Assembly: GCA_045629065.1 (NCBI GenBank)
Contig: JAZQQK010000021.1
Location: forward strand, 1-64,000
Length of the DNA: 64,000 bases
Direction: 5' to 3'
From: JAKSSM01 sp045629065
GTDB taxonomy: Bacteria > Bacillota > Clostridia > Peptostreptococcales > Anaerovoracaceae
Position numbers and translations under genes: made by a program. Of the stretch, positions 1 through 7,110 are shown one piece after another (the stretch's first letter is position 1; every line of letters starts with the position of its first letter). The notes under the pieces were generated by a model. It saw only the letters and a list, made by a program, of their open reading frames with translations. It was not told the origin of the DNA and searched no databases.

Positions 1-67
1 TTTTTGTTTCAATATCGCACTGAAAAAGAACGCCGTTTCACTAGCAGAAAAATTTCATGCGATTTCC

Positions 68-97
68 TTGCTATCCGAACGCGCGTTCTTATATAAT
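68..97 (+). promoter_or_regulatory. Promoter with LexA box for the NYN gene pair
   Basis: A -35 TTGCTA (68-73) and a perfect -10 TATAAT (92-97) are separated by 18 bases. The spacer holds GAAC-GCGC-GTTC (77-88), a perfect match to the GAACNNNNGTTC core of the Bacillus-type LexA box, flanked by C and T as in the consensus. A weaker half-match (GAAC-GCCG-TTTC) lies at 28-39. Placement between -35 and -10 predicts direct LexA repression and SOS induction of the two genes downstream. The motif is seen; the regulation is inferred. Confidence 0.8.
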
Positions 98-118
98 TCT
101 CCTATCAAGGAGGCGCGT

Positions 119-736
119 ATGAAAAGTATTTACATCGATGGCGATAATAATCCTGGAATCTGCACTCAGGGAATTGAACTTTTAAAGGAATCTGACTGTG
201 TGAAAATTTTTTATGCCAGTGGCAATGCGTATTATGCTTCCGAAAAAAACCGTACTGCATTAAAGAATAAATGCAAAGGAGAATTAAACTTTATAAAAAT
301 GGTTTCTGGCAAGAATTCAGTGGACTTTGCAGTGGCCATAGAGGCGGCCTTAGACATTGCAAATAACAAGGCCGGTGAAGTGTTTTTGATTAGTGGTGAC
401 AAGCATTTTTCATCTATTGCAATAGTGCTAAACAATAAGATACATCCTCGCTCAAGTGTTCGCTGTGTCAAGACCATTTCAGAAGCTATAATCGCAGGTG
501 CTGCCCAGGTGGAAAACCTAGAAGAAGCTTTTGATATATTTATAACAGCATTTGGAGATAATCTAGGAGATGCCTTCTATAAGCGCATTCTGGAGCTGCA
601 TAAAAAAGAGTCTGCGAATATTCAACACCAAAAAAATAAGTGGCCAACGCCACAAATCAGAAACATATATTTATCATTAAAAAGCAGGAGGAACAATTAT
701 GAAAATCATTCAAGAAAGAAAAATCGATGTAATTAA
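119..736 (+). CDS. NYN/PIN-like domain predicted RNase, SOS-controlled
   Basis: A predicted NYN-family (PIN-fold) nuclease of 205 residues. The N-terminal strand ends in an acidic DGDN motif (residues 7-10), followed by a second acidic site in SVDFAVAIEAA near residue 80 and a third in SGDKHF near residue 100. This is the spaced-aspartate pattern expected for metal-dependent cleavage. The last 50 residues are basic and may bind nucleic acid. The start is ATG 119 because AAGGAGG lies just upstream at 109-115; a longer frame from 68 would run through the promoter. Its 3' end overlaps the next gene by 38 bases in another frame, so the two are probably co-translated. A LexA box sits in the promoter. 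The substrate is unknown, and a non-catalytic NYN protein cannot be excluded. Confidence 0.72.
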   Translation: MKSIYIDGDNNPGICTQGIELLKESDCVKIFYASGNAYYASEKNRTALKNKCKGELNFIKMVSGKNSVDFAVAIEAALDIANNKAGEVFLISGDKHFSSIAIVLNNKIHPRSSVRCVKTISEAIIAGAAQVENLEEAFDIFITAFGDNLGDAFYKRILELHKKESANIQHQKNKWPTPQIRNIYLSLKSRRNNYENHSRKKNRCN

Positions 737-1220
737 AGATTTAAATGGGAAAGACATAGTAATCATTAATGATGTGTTTTTCAAGGGAAAGCAACGCATC
801 AACTGGCATGAAATAGAGAGCTATCTCAAACAGTTTGTCGGTAAGCAAGTCATAATCAAAGATACTGGCGACTTGGTTTACATAGGAACTTCTTTCCCGG
901 ATGAATATGTTAACTCGAATTATTCACATTCTCTAAAAGGTGCAATTGCCAAAGCCAAAGCAAATGCTGCCCAAGGGATTCCTGAAATAATTCAAATCGC
1001 AAATAAAAAACGCCACTTCGATAATTTAAAAGAAAAACACGAAAATGACGCCACTAATGGCTGGTATAGGTACGACACGCGGTTTGCGCTCCCAGTTTAT
1101 AACATGGAAAATCGCATAACGCATTTTAATATTTATAGTGCCGAACTATTAGTAATGGCAGATAAAAACAACAACCTCAAGATATATGATATTTTGAGAA
1201 TAGCCAAAATCAAAAAATAA
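699..1220 (+). CDS. Uncharacterised basic protein, possible BECR-fold nuclease
   Basis: A 173-residue soluble basic protein, not firmly recognised. The C-terminal half (GWYRYDTRFALP, then ITHFNIYSAELL, then LKIYDILRIAK) resembles small proteins in mobile and toxin-related loci assigned to the Barnase-EndoU-ColicinD-RelE fold. I recall this pattern but cannot verify it, so the nuclease assignment is tentative. The central helix is rich in alanine and lysine. The start at ATG 699 has AGGAGG eight bases upstream, located inside the preceding NYN gene. The gene has no promoter of its own and should share the LexA-controlled transcript. A stem-loop follows immediately. Confidence 0.6.
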   Translation: MKIIQERKIDVIKDLNGKDIVIINDVFFKGKQRINWHEIESYLKQFVGKQVIIKDTGDLVYIGTSFPDEYVNSNYSHSLKGAIAKAKANAAQGIPEIIQIANKKRHFDNLKEKHENDATNGWYRYDTRFALPVYNMENRITHFNIYSAELLVMADKNNNLKIYDILRIAKIKK

Positions 1221-1222
1221 AA

Positions 1223-1278
1223 AAGAAGTTAGTGCACCACTTGTTCAGTGGTGAGGGCCTACGCCAAACCAGCTTCTT
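1223..1278 (+). other. Stem-loop after the NYN pair
   Basis: An outer AAGAAG/CTTCTT pairing (1223-1228 with 1273-1278) encloses a 7-bp hairpin CACCACT/AGTGGTG (1235-1241 with 1247-1253). It lies right after the stop codon of the second gene but lacks a T-run. It may end or stabilise the transcript. Confidence 0.4.
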
Positions 1279-1344
1279 CGTGAGTTATAATACCACACCA
1301 TATTAGTGTTTGCAATACTTTTTTCTTTTATCGCAATAATTTTC

Positions 1345-1394
1345 TTGCAAAGTCCTTTTTGCTATGTTATATTGTATAAAAAGAACAAATGTTC
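1345..1394 (+). promoter_or_regulatory. radA promoter with LexA box
   Basis: TTGCAA (1345-1350), a 17-base spacer and TATATT (1368-1373) form a good sigma-A promoter. GAAC-AAAT-GTTC (1383-1394), followed by G, is a perfect LexA-box core lying over the expected transcription start and just ahead of the ribosome binding site. SOS repression of radA is predicted. Confidence 0.78.
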
Positions 1395-1410
1395 GCAAAT
1401 GGAGGAGATT

Positions 1411-2775
1411 ATGGCTAAAAAGGGAAAATCCGTATTCGTATGTCAAGAGTGTGGTTACGAAAGCGACCAATGGATGGGCAAATGCATCTGCGGTGCATGG
1501 AACTCATTCATCGAAGAAAAGGTTCTGCCTACACTAGAGGAAGACACTAGAAGACGTGTCACAGGCAATGCTAAGCCTTCGGTACTTAATCAAGTCGGCA
1601 CAGCTGAATATGAAAGAATCAATACTGGCATAGGCGAGCTCAATCGCGTGCTCGGTGGAGGTATGGTTAAAGGTTCACTCACACTTATCTCTGGTGAGCC
1701 CGGCATAGGTAAATCCACTATCATTATCCAGGCCGCATCAAACATCGCATCTCAAGGCAAAACCGTGCTATATGTGTCAGGCGAAGAATCTGAAGAGCAA
1801 ATCAAACTGAGAGCAGACCGTGTCTGCCACAACATTTCGGATAAGCTTTTCGTACTCTCTGAGACCAATATGGAAAACATCGAAGCTGTCTGCGAAAATA
1901 TAAAACCACAGTTCCTGATTATAGACTCAATTCAGACTCTGTACTCTAATGATATCGACTCTGCACCAGGAAGCGTATCACAGGTTAGAATGTGTGGTAA
2001 CCAGCTCATGAAAATCGGAAAGACTAAAAATATCCCTATTTTCATTGTTGCTCATGTGACTAAGTCCGGCGATCTCGCTGGCCCTAAGACAGTAGAACAT
2101 CTAGTAGATTGTGTCCTCAATTTTACAGGCGAACGCGACCAAGAATTAAGAGTATTAAGATCCTATAAGAATAGATTCGGTACAACCTCCGAAATCGGAG
2201 CCTTCAGAATGGATTCTGAGGGGCTTATTGAAATAAACGATATATCTGCCACATTTCTGGAAAACATCGATGAGAAGGCCGAAGGGGCCGTCACAGCGGC
2301 AATCTATGAGGGCAGTAGACCTCTCATGTTTGAAATCCAAGCGTTGGTTTCACCTGCGAACGTAGGCTTTGCGAGAAGAACGGCTGTCGGAGTAGATAAT
2401 ACACGACTCAATATGATACTAGCAGTAATGGAAAAACTCTGCGGGCTTCAGCTCATCAATCAAGACATCTATGTGAACATCGTTGGCGGTATGAGACCAG
2501 AAGGAACAGGCCAAGACCTAGCAGTAGCCCTCGCAGTATATTCATCGTATAAGCGCGTCGCACCTACCAAGCGAACGCTTGCACTCGGAGAAGTCGGTCT
2601 GACCGGCGACCTTCGTTCCATCCAAAACGCAGAGAAAATCGTAAAGGAAGCTTCCCGCCTCGGCTTCGAGCGCGTCATTCTCCCAAAAAATAACGCCGAC
2701 CGTATTAAGGTCAGCGGAATCGAAATCATCGGCGCGAAACGCATCCAAGACGCGCTCTACGCCTTCGGTAAATAG
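1411..2775 (+). CDS. radA: DNA repair protein RadA
   Basis: RadA/Sms acts in homologous recombination and branch migration as a RecA-like helicase. The 454-residue protein shows the full family plan: an N-terminal four-cysteine zinc finger (CQECGY then CICGAW, residues about 11-31), Walker A GEPGIGKST, the RadA-specific KNRFG motif, and a C-terminal Lon-like domain beginning near MFEIQALV. The frame is open from 1306, but ATG 1411 is chosen because GGAGGAG precedes it and the zinc finger begins ten residues later. Length matches the family norm. It has its own promoter and LexA box and converges on an amino-acid ABC operon. Confidence 0.97.
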   Translation: MAKKGKSVFVCQECGYESDQWMGKCICGAWNSFIEEKVLPTLEEDTRRRVTGNAKPSVLNQVGTAEYERINTGIGELNRVLGGGMVKGSLTLISGEPGIGKSTIIIQAASNIASQGKTVLYVSGEESEEQIKLRADRVCHNISDKLFVLSETNMENIEAVCENIKPQFLIIDSIQTLYSNDIDSAPGSVSQVRMCGNQLMKIGKTKNIPIFIVAHVTKSGDLAGPKTVEHLVDCVLNFTGERDQELRVLRSYKNRFGTTSEIGAFRMDSEGLIEINDISATFLENIDEKAEGAVTAAIYEGSRPLMFEIQALVSPANVGFARRTAVGVDNTRLNMILAVMEKLCGLQLINQDIYVNIVGGMRPEGTGQDLAVALAVYSSYKRVAPTKRTLALGEVGLTGDLRSIQNAEKIVKEASRLGFERVILPKNNADRIKVSGIEIIGAKRIQDALYAFGK

Positions 2776-2781
2776 TAATAG

Positions 2782-2915
2782 AAAAGAGACATGTATACCT
2801 GAACGGGTTTGACGACCGTCGGTCCTTGGCGATTGCCCGCGCTAGCTGGGCAGAGCCTAGTACCGCTACGGGAGGAACCCGCGCGAGCGAAAGTGAAGGT
2901 ATATATGTCTCTTTT
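2782..2915 (+). ncRNA. Long-stem structured element between radA and the ABC operon
   Basis: Two 19-base arms (2782-2800 and 2897-2915) pair completely if one G-U is allowed. That G-U forms only on the plus-strand RNA; the minus strand would have a C-A mismatch. Inside are GC-rich elements including CGGGTT/AACCCG and the hairpin TGCCC/GGGCA. At 134 bases this is far more elaborate than a simple terminator. It fills the whole gap between converging genes and may act as a bidirectional terminator or be part of a longer 3' UTR RNA. No known RNA family was recognised. Confidence 0.5.
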
Positions 2916-2919
2916 AAAT

Positions 2920-3675
2920 TTATATCTTTTCCAAAGACGTCCTCAAGAACGACTTGAGTTTCTCCGATTTAGGATTCTCGAAGATGTCGCTTGGCTGACC
3001 CATCTCTTCGATGACGCCGTCCGCGATAAACATCACCTTGTCCGCAACCTTTCTCGCGAACTCCATCTCGTGAGTAACGATAATCATCGTCGTGTCCTTA
3101 GATTTCAAGCTCTTAATTACTCTGAGAACTTCACCAGTGAGCTCTGGGTCGAGAGCCGATGTAGGCTCATCGAAGCAGAGAATCTCAGGGTCCATTGCAA
3201 GAGCTCTAGCTATCGCAACACGCTGCTGCTGACCACCAGAAAGCTGGCATGGATAATTGTCCTTCTTTGCTAACAATCCTACACGTTCTAAGAGCGCTAA
3301 TGACTTTTCTTCTATCTCTTCCTCAGGATATTTATTTAACAATCTTGGAGCTAGTTCGACATTTCCCTGAGCCGTATACTGAGGGAAAAGATTAAACTGT
3401 TGGAATACGAGTCCAAAGTGAAGAGTTGCTTGTCTAATCTGCTCCGCTGTCATCTTTGGGGCATCACCATCAAAAAGCTTCTCGCCATTCAAAGTGATGC
3501 TTCCCTTGTCGGCAGTCTCTAAGAAATTGATGCAACGAAGAAGTGTAGTCTTGCCGCCACCGGATGATCCGATGATAGCGAGAACGTCACCCTTCTCAAG
3601 TTCAAAATCTATACCCTTTAATACTTCTTCCTTACCAAAGGACTTATGAATATTTTTTACTTCTAATATTGCCAT
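2920..3675 (-). CDS. Polar amino-acid ABC transporter, ATP-binding subunit (GlnQ type)
   Basis: The cytoplasmic ATPase of a PAAT-family importer, 251 residues. Walker A is GSSGGGKTT (residues about 37-45), the Q-loop is FQQFNLFPQ, the signature is LSGGQQQRVAIARAL, Walker B is ILCFDEPTSALD and the switch histidine lies in VTHEME. The protein is full length for the family. It is the last gene of an operon ordered binding protein, permease, ATPase, and starts 9 bases after the permease stop. Substrate specificity cannot be read from the sequence; a polar amino acid is expected. Confidence 0.95.
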   Translation of the reverse strand: MAILEVKNIHKSFGKEEVLKGIDFELEKGDVLAIIGSSGGGKTTLLRCINFLETADKGSITLNGEKLFDGDAPKMTAEQIRQATLHFGLVFQQFNLFPQYTAQGNVELAPRLLNKYPEEEIEEKSLALLERVGLLAKKDNYPCQLSGGQQQRVAIARALAMDPEILCFDEPTSALDPELTGEVLRVIKSLKSKDTTMIIVTHEMEFARKVADKVMFIADGVIEEMGQPSDIFENPKSEKLKSFLRTSLEKI

Positions 3676-3684
3676 AATTTCCTC

Positions 3685-4341
3685 CTAGTTAAAGTATGAA
3701 AGCTTTTCTTCGAGCTTTTTGAATGCGATAGTTAATATGCCGTTGAACAGCAAGTAATAGATGCCTGTGGCGAAAAGCGGCCAGATGAGTCCAGCAGACT
3801 TGATGAACTTTTCACCCATCCATATAATTTCATAAACTGAAATTACTCTCGCAAGGGATGTATCCTTTACGAGTGTAATGATTTCATTAGACATTGGAGG
3901 CAAGATTCTCTTGATAACCTGTAAAAGTGTAATCTTGAAGAAAATTTGCTTTTTAGTTAAGCCGAGCACCTGACCGGCTTCTTTTTGTCCCTGTGAAATG
4001 GATTCGATACCACCCCTATAGATTTCTGAGAAATAGCAAGCATAGTTAATGATAAATGCCACCATTACAGCAATAAATCTTCCGGATGTACCCATACCCC
4101 AAATATTGTGGTGAAGCACAAGTCCAGGTCCGAAGTATATAACCAAAAGTTGGAGCATAAGAGGTGTGCCTCTTACGATCCAAACTATAACTCTAACCAC
4201 GGCCTTTAATGGTTTGAATTTGCTCATCGATCCGAACGAAATGATGAGTCCAAGCGGCAAGGCGCCAGCTAGGGTTAAAAAGAACAATTCCAGTGTTTTT
4301 AAGAAACCGGAATTAAGAGCAGTCATTACGTTTTGTAACAT
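3685..4341 (-). CDS. Polar amino-acid ABC transporter permease
   Basis: A 218-residue inner-membrane permease of the HisM/GlnP family with about five membrane segments. The EAA-loop region reads KEAGQVLGLTKKQIFF, the contact site for the ATPase. The family signature SNEIITLVKDTSL follows near residue 155. It lies between the lipoprotein binding protein and the ATPase and is separated from the binding-protein gene by a strong stem-loop that probably sets relative expression. Confidence 0.94.
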   Translation of the reverse strand: MLQNVMTALNSGFLKTLELFFLTLAGALPLGLIISFGSMSKFKPLKAVVRVIVWIVRGTPLMLQLLVIYFGPGLVLHHNIWGMGTSGRFIAVMVAFIINYACYFSEIYRGGIESISQGQKEAGQVLGLTKKQIFFKITLLQVIKRILPPMSNEIITLVKDTSLARVISVYEIIWMGEKFIKSAGLIWPLFATGIYYLLFNGILTIAFKKLEEKLSYFN

Positions 4342-4370
4342 AATTTTATATTCTCCTTAAACGCGACAGT

Positions 4371-4394
4371 GCTCGGGCAGCTTTCTGCCCGAGC
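4371..4394 (-). other. Intercistronic stem-loop between binding protein and permease genes
   Basis: A perfect 10-bp stem GCTCGGGCAG/CTGCCCGAGC with a 4-base loop lies in the 97-base gap after the binding-protein gene. It lacks a T-run, so it looks like an mRNA-stabilising or partial-termination element favouring high expression of the upstream binding protein. Confidence 0.6.
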
Positions 4395-4438
4395 AAAATC
4401 TCAGTAAATTACCTATCTATATCAACAACTTTGGAATA

Positions 4439-5230
4439 CTATCCGATAATTGATGCTTGTACGCCGTATTTTTCAGCGATTGGTAATGTCTTCTTTGAAC
4501 CATAGTATGATTTGAAGAAGTCGTTAATTTCAGCTGCTAAGTTGGATCCCTTTCTGAAGCCTACGCCGTATTCTTCATCAGTTAAACCAACTGTGTACAT
4601 TAAGTCTGGATATGAAGTGCCAGCACCTACCATAGCAGCAGCCATGAGTGAGTCGATGATGCAAGCTTCTGCAGTACCAGCAGCTACGTTCATAACAGCT
4701 GTGGATTGAGTGTCAACTTCTGTGAAAGTAAATCCGTTTGCTTCTGCAGCTTCAGCACCAGCTGAACCAGCTTCTACTGCGAATTGTAAGTTCTTAGCAT
4801 CTTCTGCTGTAGTGATAGAAGCAGCGAGGTCTTTGTTAACTACGATGATCTGTTGGTTGTTGCAGTAAGGATTGGATGTTTCCATAGCAGCCTTAACACC
4901 ATCTGTTAATGTCATGCCGTTCCATACGCAGTCGATAGTCTTGTTGTTGAGTTCGAGTTCTTTGTTATCCCAGTCGATTTCGATGAATTCAACTTCTACG
5001 CCAAGCCACTTAGCAAATTCTTTTGCCATGTCAGCATCGAAGCCAACCCATTGGCCGTTTTCCATATAATCCATAGGTGCGAAATCTGTGATACCTACGA
5101 TTAAGTTGCCCTTTTGTTGTACATAGTCCTTATCAGTTGCAGGTTCCTGTACATCTTGCTGTTGTTGTCCGCAAGCGAACATTGCGAATACCATTAATAA
5201 TGCGAGTACGATAACTAATGTCTTTTTCAT
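4439..5230 (-). CDS. Amino-acid ABC transporter substrate-binding lipoprotein
   Basis: A 263-residue extracellular binding protein (SBP family 3, periplasmic-binding type II fold). The signal peptide ends in the lipobox FACG, so Cys21 should be lipidated. Family features include LIVGITDFAPMDY, GFDADMAKEFA and WNGMTLT. The start is ATG 5230 because GGAGG lies 9 bases upstream; the five-codon longer frame lacks this spacing. It is the first gene of the operon. The ligand-binding Asp in GFDADMAKE is typical of amino-acid binders, but the exact ligand is unknown. Confidence 0.94.
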   Translation of the reverse strand: MKKTLVIVLALLMVFAMFACGQQQQDVQEPATDKDYVQQKGNLIVGITDFAPMDYMENGQWVGFDADMAKEFAKWLGVEVEFIEIDWDNKELELNNKTIDCVWNGMTLTDGVKAAMETSNPYCNNQQIIVVNKDLAASITTAEDAKNLQFAVEAGSAGAEAAEANGFTFTEVDTQSTAVMNVAAGTAEACIIDSLMAAAMVGAGTSYPDLMYTVGLTDEEYGVGFRKGSNLAAEINDFFKSYYGSKKTLPIAEKYGVQASIIG

Positions 5231-5299
5231 TTTTGTTTCCTCCAAAATTGTGTTGTTTATTTCTTTATCACTTTATCGTGCTAAAGTGGTGATGTGATA

Positions 5300-5328
5300 A
5301 ATATACCACCCCTAAGGGTGGTTGTCAA
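5300..5328 (-). promoter_or_regulatory. Promoter of the first amino-acid ABC operon with palindromic operator
   Basis: On the minus strand TTGACA (5328-5323), a 17-base spacer and TATATT (5305-5300) form a near-ideal promoter. The spacer is itself a perfect inverted repeat, ACCACCC-CTAA-GGGTGGT (5305-5322), a plausible repressor operator. A second inverted repeat, CACTTTA-N6-TAAAGTG (5269-5288), lies in the leader. Confidence 0.75.
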
Positions 5329-5358
5329 CATATTTTTCATGTTTTTTTAAAAAAACAT

Positions 5359-5435
5359 TGGTCGAGATGGTGGGATTCGAACCCGCGGCCTCTGCGTCCC
5401 GAACGCGGCGCTCTACCAAACTGAGCCACATCTCG
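5359..5435 (-). tRNA. tRNA-Pro (CGG anticodon)
   Basis: Read on the minus strand, the 77-base gene folds as a cloverleaf. The acceptor CGAGATG pairs with CATCTCG, the D-stem is GCTC/GAGC, the anticodon loop is TTCGGGA with CGG in the middle, the T-loop is TTCGAAT, the discriminator is A and CCA is encoded. The anticodon stem and T-stem each have one C-A mismatch. It stands just downstream of the sufB-like gene. Confidence 0.95.
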
Positions 5436-5442
5436 ACACATT

Positions 5443-6369
5443 CTATCCTAAGAAACCGTTAATAATCTGTTCCTCAGCCTCTTCAGGTGTTAAGCCTAAA
5501 GTCATGAGTTTAATCAATTGATCTCCCGCAATCTTTCCGATGGCTGCCTCGTGTACGAGCGCTGCATCGAGATTGGCTGCGTCGAGTTCTGGAATTGCAA
5601 GTACTCTTGCTTCATCCATCAAAATAGCATCGCACTCAGTATGACCTGTGCAAGCTGCATTTCCTGTGATTCTGGAAGTGTACTTTTGGTAAGACTTATC
5701 CTTTGCTACAGATCTTGAAACTACATCTGCAGATGCACCATCACCGTTTAAGTCAGTAGTGTAGATTGACTCTGCATACTGATTACCATGTGTCATGAGT
5801 CTTTCGCGAACTACGAGCTTTGCGCCCTTCTTGAGTTCGGACTTAGTAGTTCTGATTGTGGAATCTACGCCTTTAATCTGAACCATCTCCATCTCTACGG
5901 ATGAATCATCGTCCATATATACCTCAGTGCCAGGGTTCATTATGCGCTTACCGTTGCCATCACCTGAGCCATAGTGATTTTCGATATATTTAACCTTCGC
6001 GCCCTTTCCTACGTGGAAACGGTGGATGCCATCGTGCTCGCTATCTTCGCCACCACAGTTATGAATACCACAGCCTGCGATAATAGTAACCTCAGCTCCG
6101 TCCTCGATAAAGAAATCGTTATACACAGTTTCCTTACGACCGGACTCGTCGATAACTACAGGGATGTACATAGTTTCACCCTTGCAAGTGCTCTTTACCT
6201 TTATATCTATGCCTGGGACATCTGTCTTTGTAGTGATGTCTATATTTTCTGTGACCTGTCTAGCCTGAGTTTCGCCGTTAGCACGGATATTGATAGCGCC
6301 GCCTGGCATGCAGTCAATACCAGCGATTTCGTTTAATAACTCTTTTTGAGCATCTGTTAAACCTGCCAT
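5443..6369 (-). CDS. sufB: SufB/SufD-like Fe-S scaffold (minimal SmsB type)
   Basis: A 308-residue member of the SufBD beta-helix family that partners SufC in Fe-S cluster assembly. The C-terminal core is visible (GHTECDAILMDE then LVHEAAIGKIAGDQ). It is far shorter than the roughly 480-500 residue SufB of six-gene suf operons and lacks its long N-terminal part. This matches the short scaffold of two-gene SufCB (SMS) systems in anaerobes. The start follows the sufC stop directly, so translation is probably coupled. No sufS, sufU or sufD lies nearby. Confidence 0.88.
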   Translation of the reverse strand: MAGLTDAQKELLNEIAGIDCMPGGAINIRANGETQARQVTENIDITTKTDVPGIDIKVKSTCKGETMYIPVVIDESGRKETVYNDFFIEDGAEVTIIAGCGIHNCGGEDSEHDGIHRFHVGKGAKVKYIENHYGSGDGNGKRIMNPGTEVYMDDDSSVEMEMVQIKGVDSTIRTTKSELKKGAKLVVRERLMTHGNQYAESIYTTDLNGDGASADVVSRSVAKDKSYQKYTSRITGNAACTGHTECDAILMDEARVLAIPELDAANLDAALVHEAAIGKIAGDQLIKLMTLGLTPEEAEEQIINGFLG

Positions 6370-7110
6370 CTAGCGCACCTCCCCGTCAATTTTTCCGCAA
6401 AGTCCGTTGAGTCCAGCTCCCAAGATATCGATAAGCATATCTTTCTTCTGGCCGCGCTTTGCGATTTGCCCATCCTTTAAGAGGATGATTTCGTCAGCAA
6501 TATTAAGAATTCTTTCTTGGTGAGAAATTATGATAATGCTGCTACCCTTTACGGATTCACGCATGTTTTCGAATACCTTAATCAAACTTTGGAATGACCA
6601 AAGGTCGATGCCAGCTTCTGGTTCGTCAAAGAGAACTACCTTAGTGCCACGTGCGAGCACTGTAGCGATTTCGATACGCTTGAGTTCGCCGCCGGAAAGT
6701 GATGCATTCACTTCACGCTCTACATAGTCTCTCGCGCAAAGTCCAACGGATGAAAGATACTGGCAAGCTTCGCCGCTTGTGAGTTCTTTTTTTGCCGCAA
6801 TATTTAATAGGTCGTGAACCTTGATTCCCTTAAACTTTACTGGTTGCTGAAGTGCAAAGCTGATGCCCGCATTTGCTCTCTCAGTAATTGTCTTATTAGT
6901 AATATCCTCGCCGTTCAGAATGATCTGGCCCGAAGTAGGGTTCTCGATGCCCATGATAATCTTTGCAAGTGTGGACTTGCCAGAACCGTTAGGGCCTGTG
7001 ATTACGATGAACTTGTCCTCATCAACTGTGAGGCTTACGTTATCGAGGATTCGTTTATTTTTACCATTTTCATCTGTTACGTCAAAGCAGATGTTTTTTA
7101 ATTCAAGCAT
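6370..7110 (-). CDS. sufC: Fe-S assembly ATPase SufC
   Basis: A soluble ABC-type ATPase that energises the SufB scaffold, 246 residues. Walker A is GPNGSGKST, the Q-loop lies in FALQQPVKFKG (the SufC-specific form), the signature is LSGGELKRIEIATVL and Walker B is VVLFDEPEAGID. Its start lies 13 bases inside the end of the upstream metal-ATPase frame, with AAAGGAG preceding, so ATPase-sufC-sufB form one transcription unit. Coupling of Fe-S assembly to metal export under a metal-responsive promoter is plausible. Confidence 0.94.
   Translation of the reverse strand: MLELKNICFDVTDENGKNKRILDNVSLTVDEDKFIVITGPNGSGKSTLAKIIMGIENPTSGQIILNGEDITNKTITERANAGISFALQQPVKFKGIKVHDLLNIAAKKELTSGEACQYLSSVGLCARDYVEREVNASLSGGELKRIEIATVLARGTKVVLFDEPEAGIDLWSFQSLIKVFENMRESVKGSSIIIISHQERILNIADEIILLKDGQIAKRGQKKDMLIDILGAGLNGLCGKIDGEVR

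Noticed and set aside
2809..3273. Plus-strand 154-residue ORF
   Set aside because: It runs through the structured element and antisense to the ABC ATPase gene; no ribosome site and no recognisable family.
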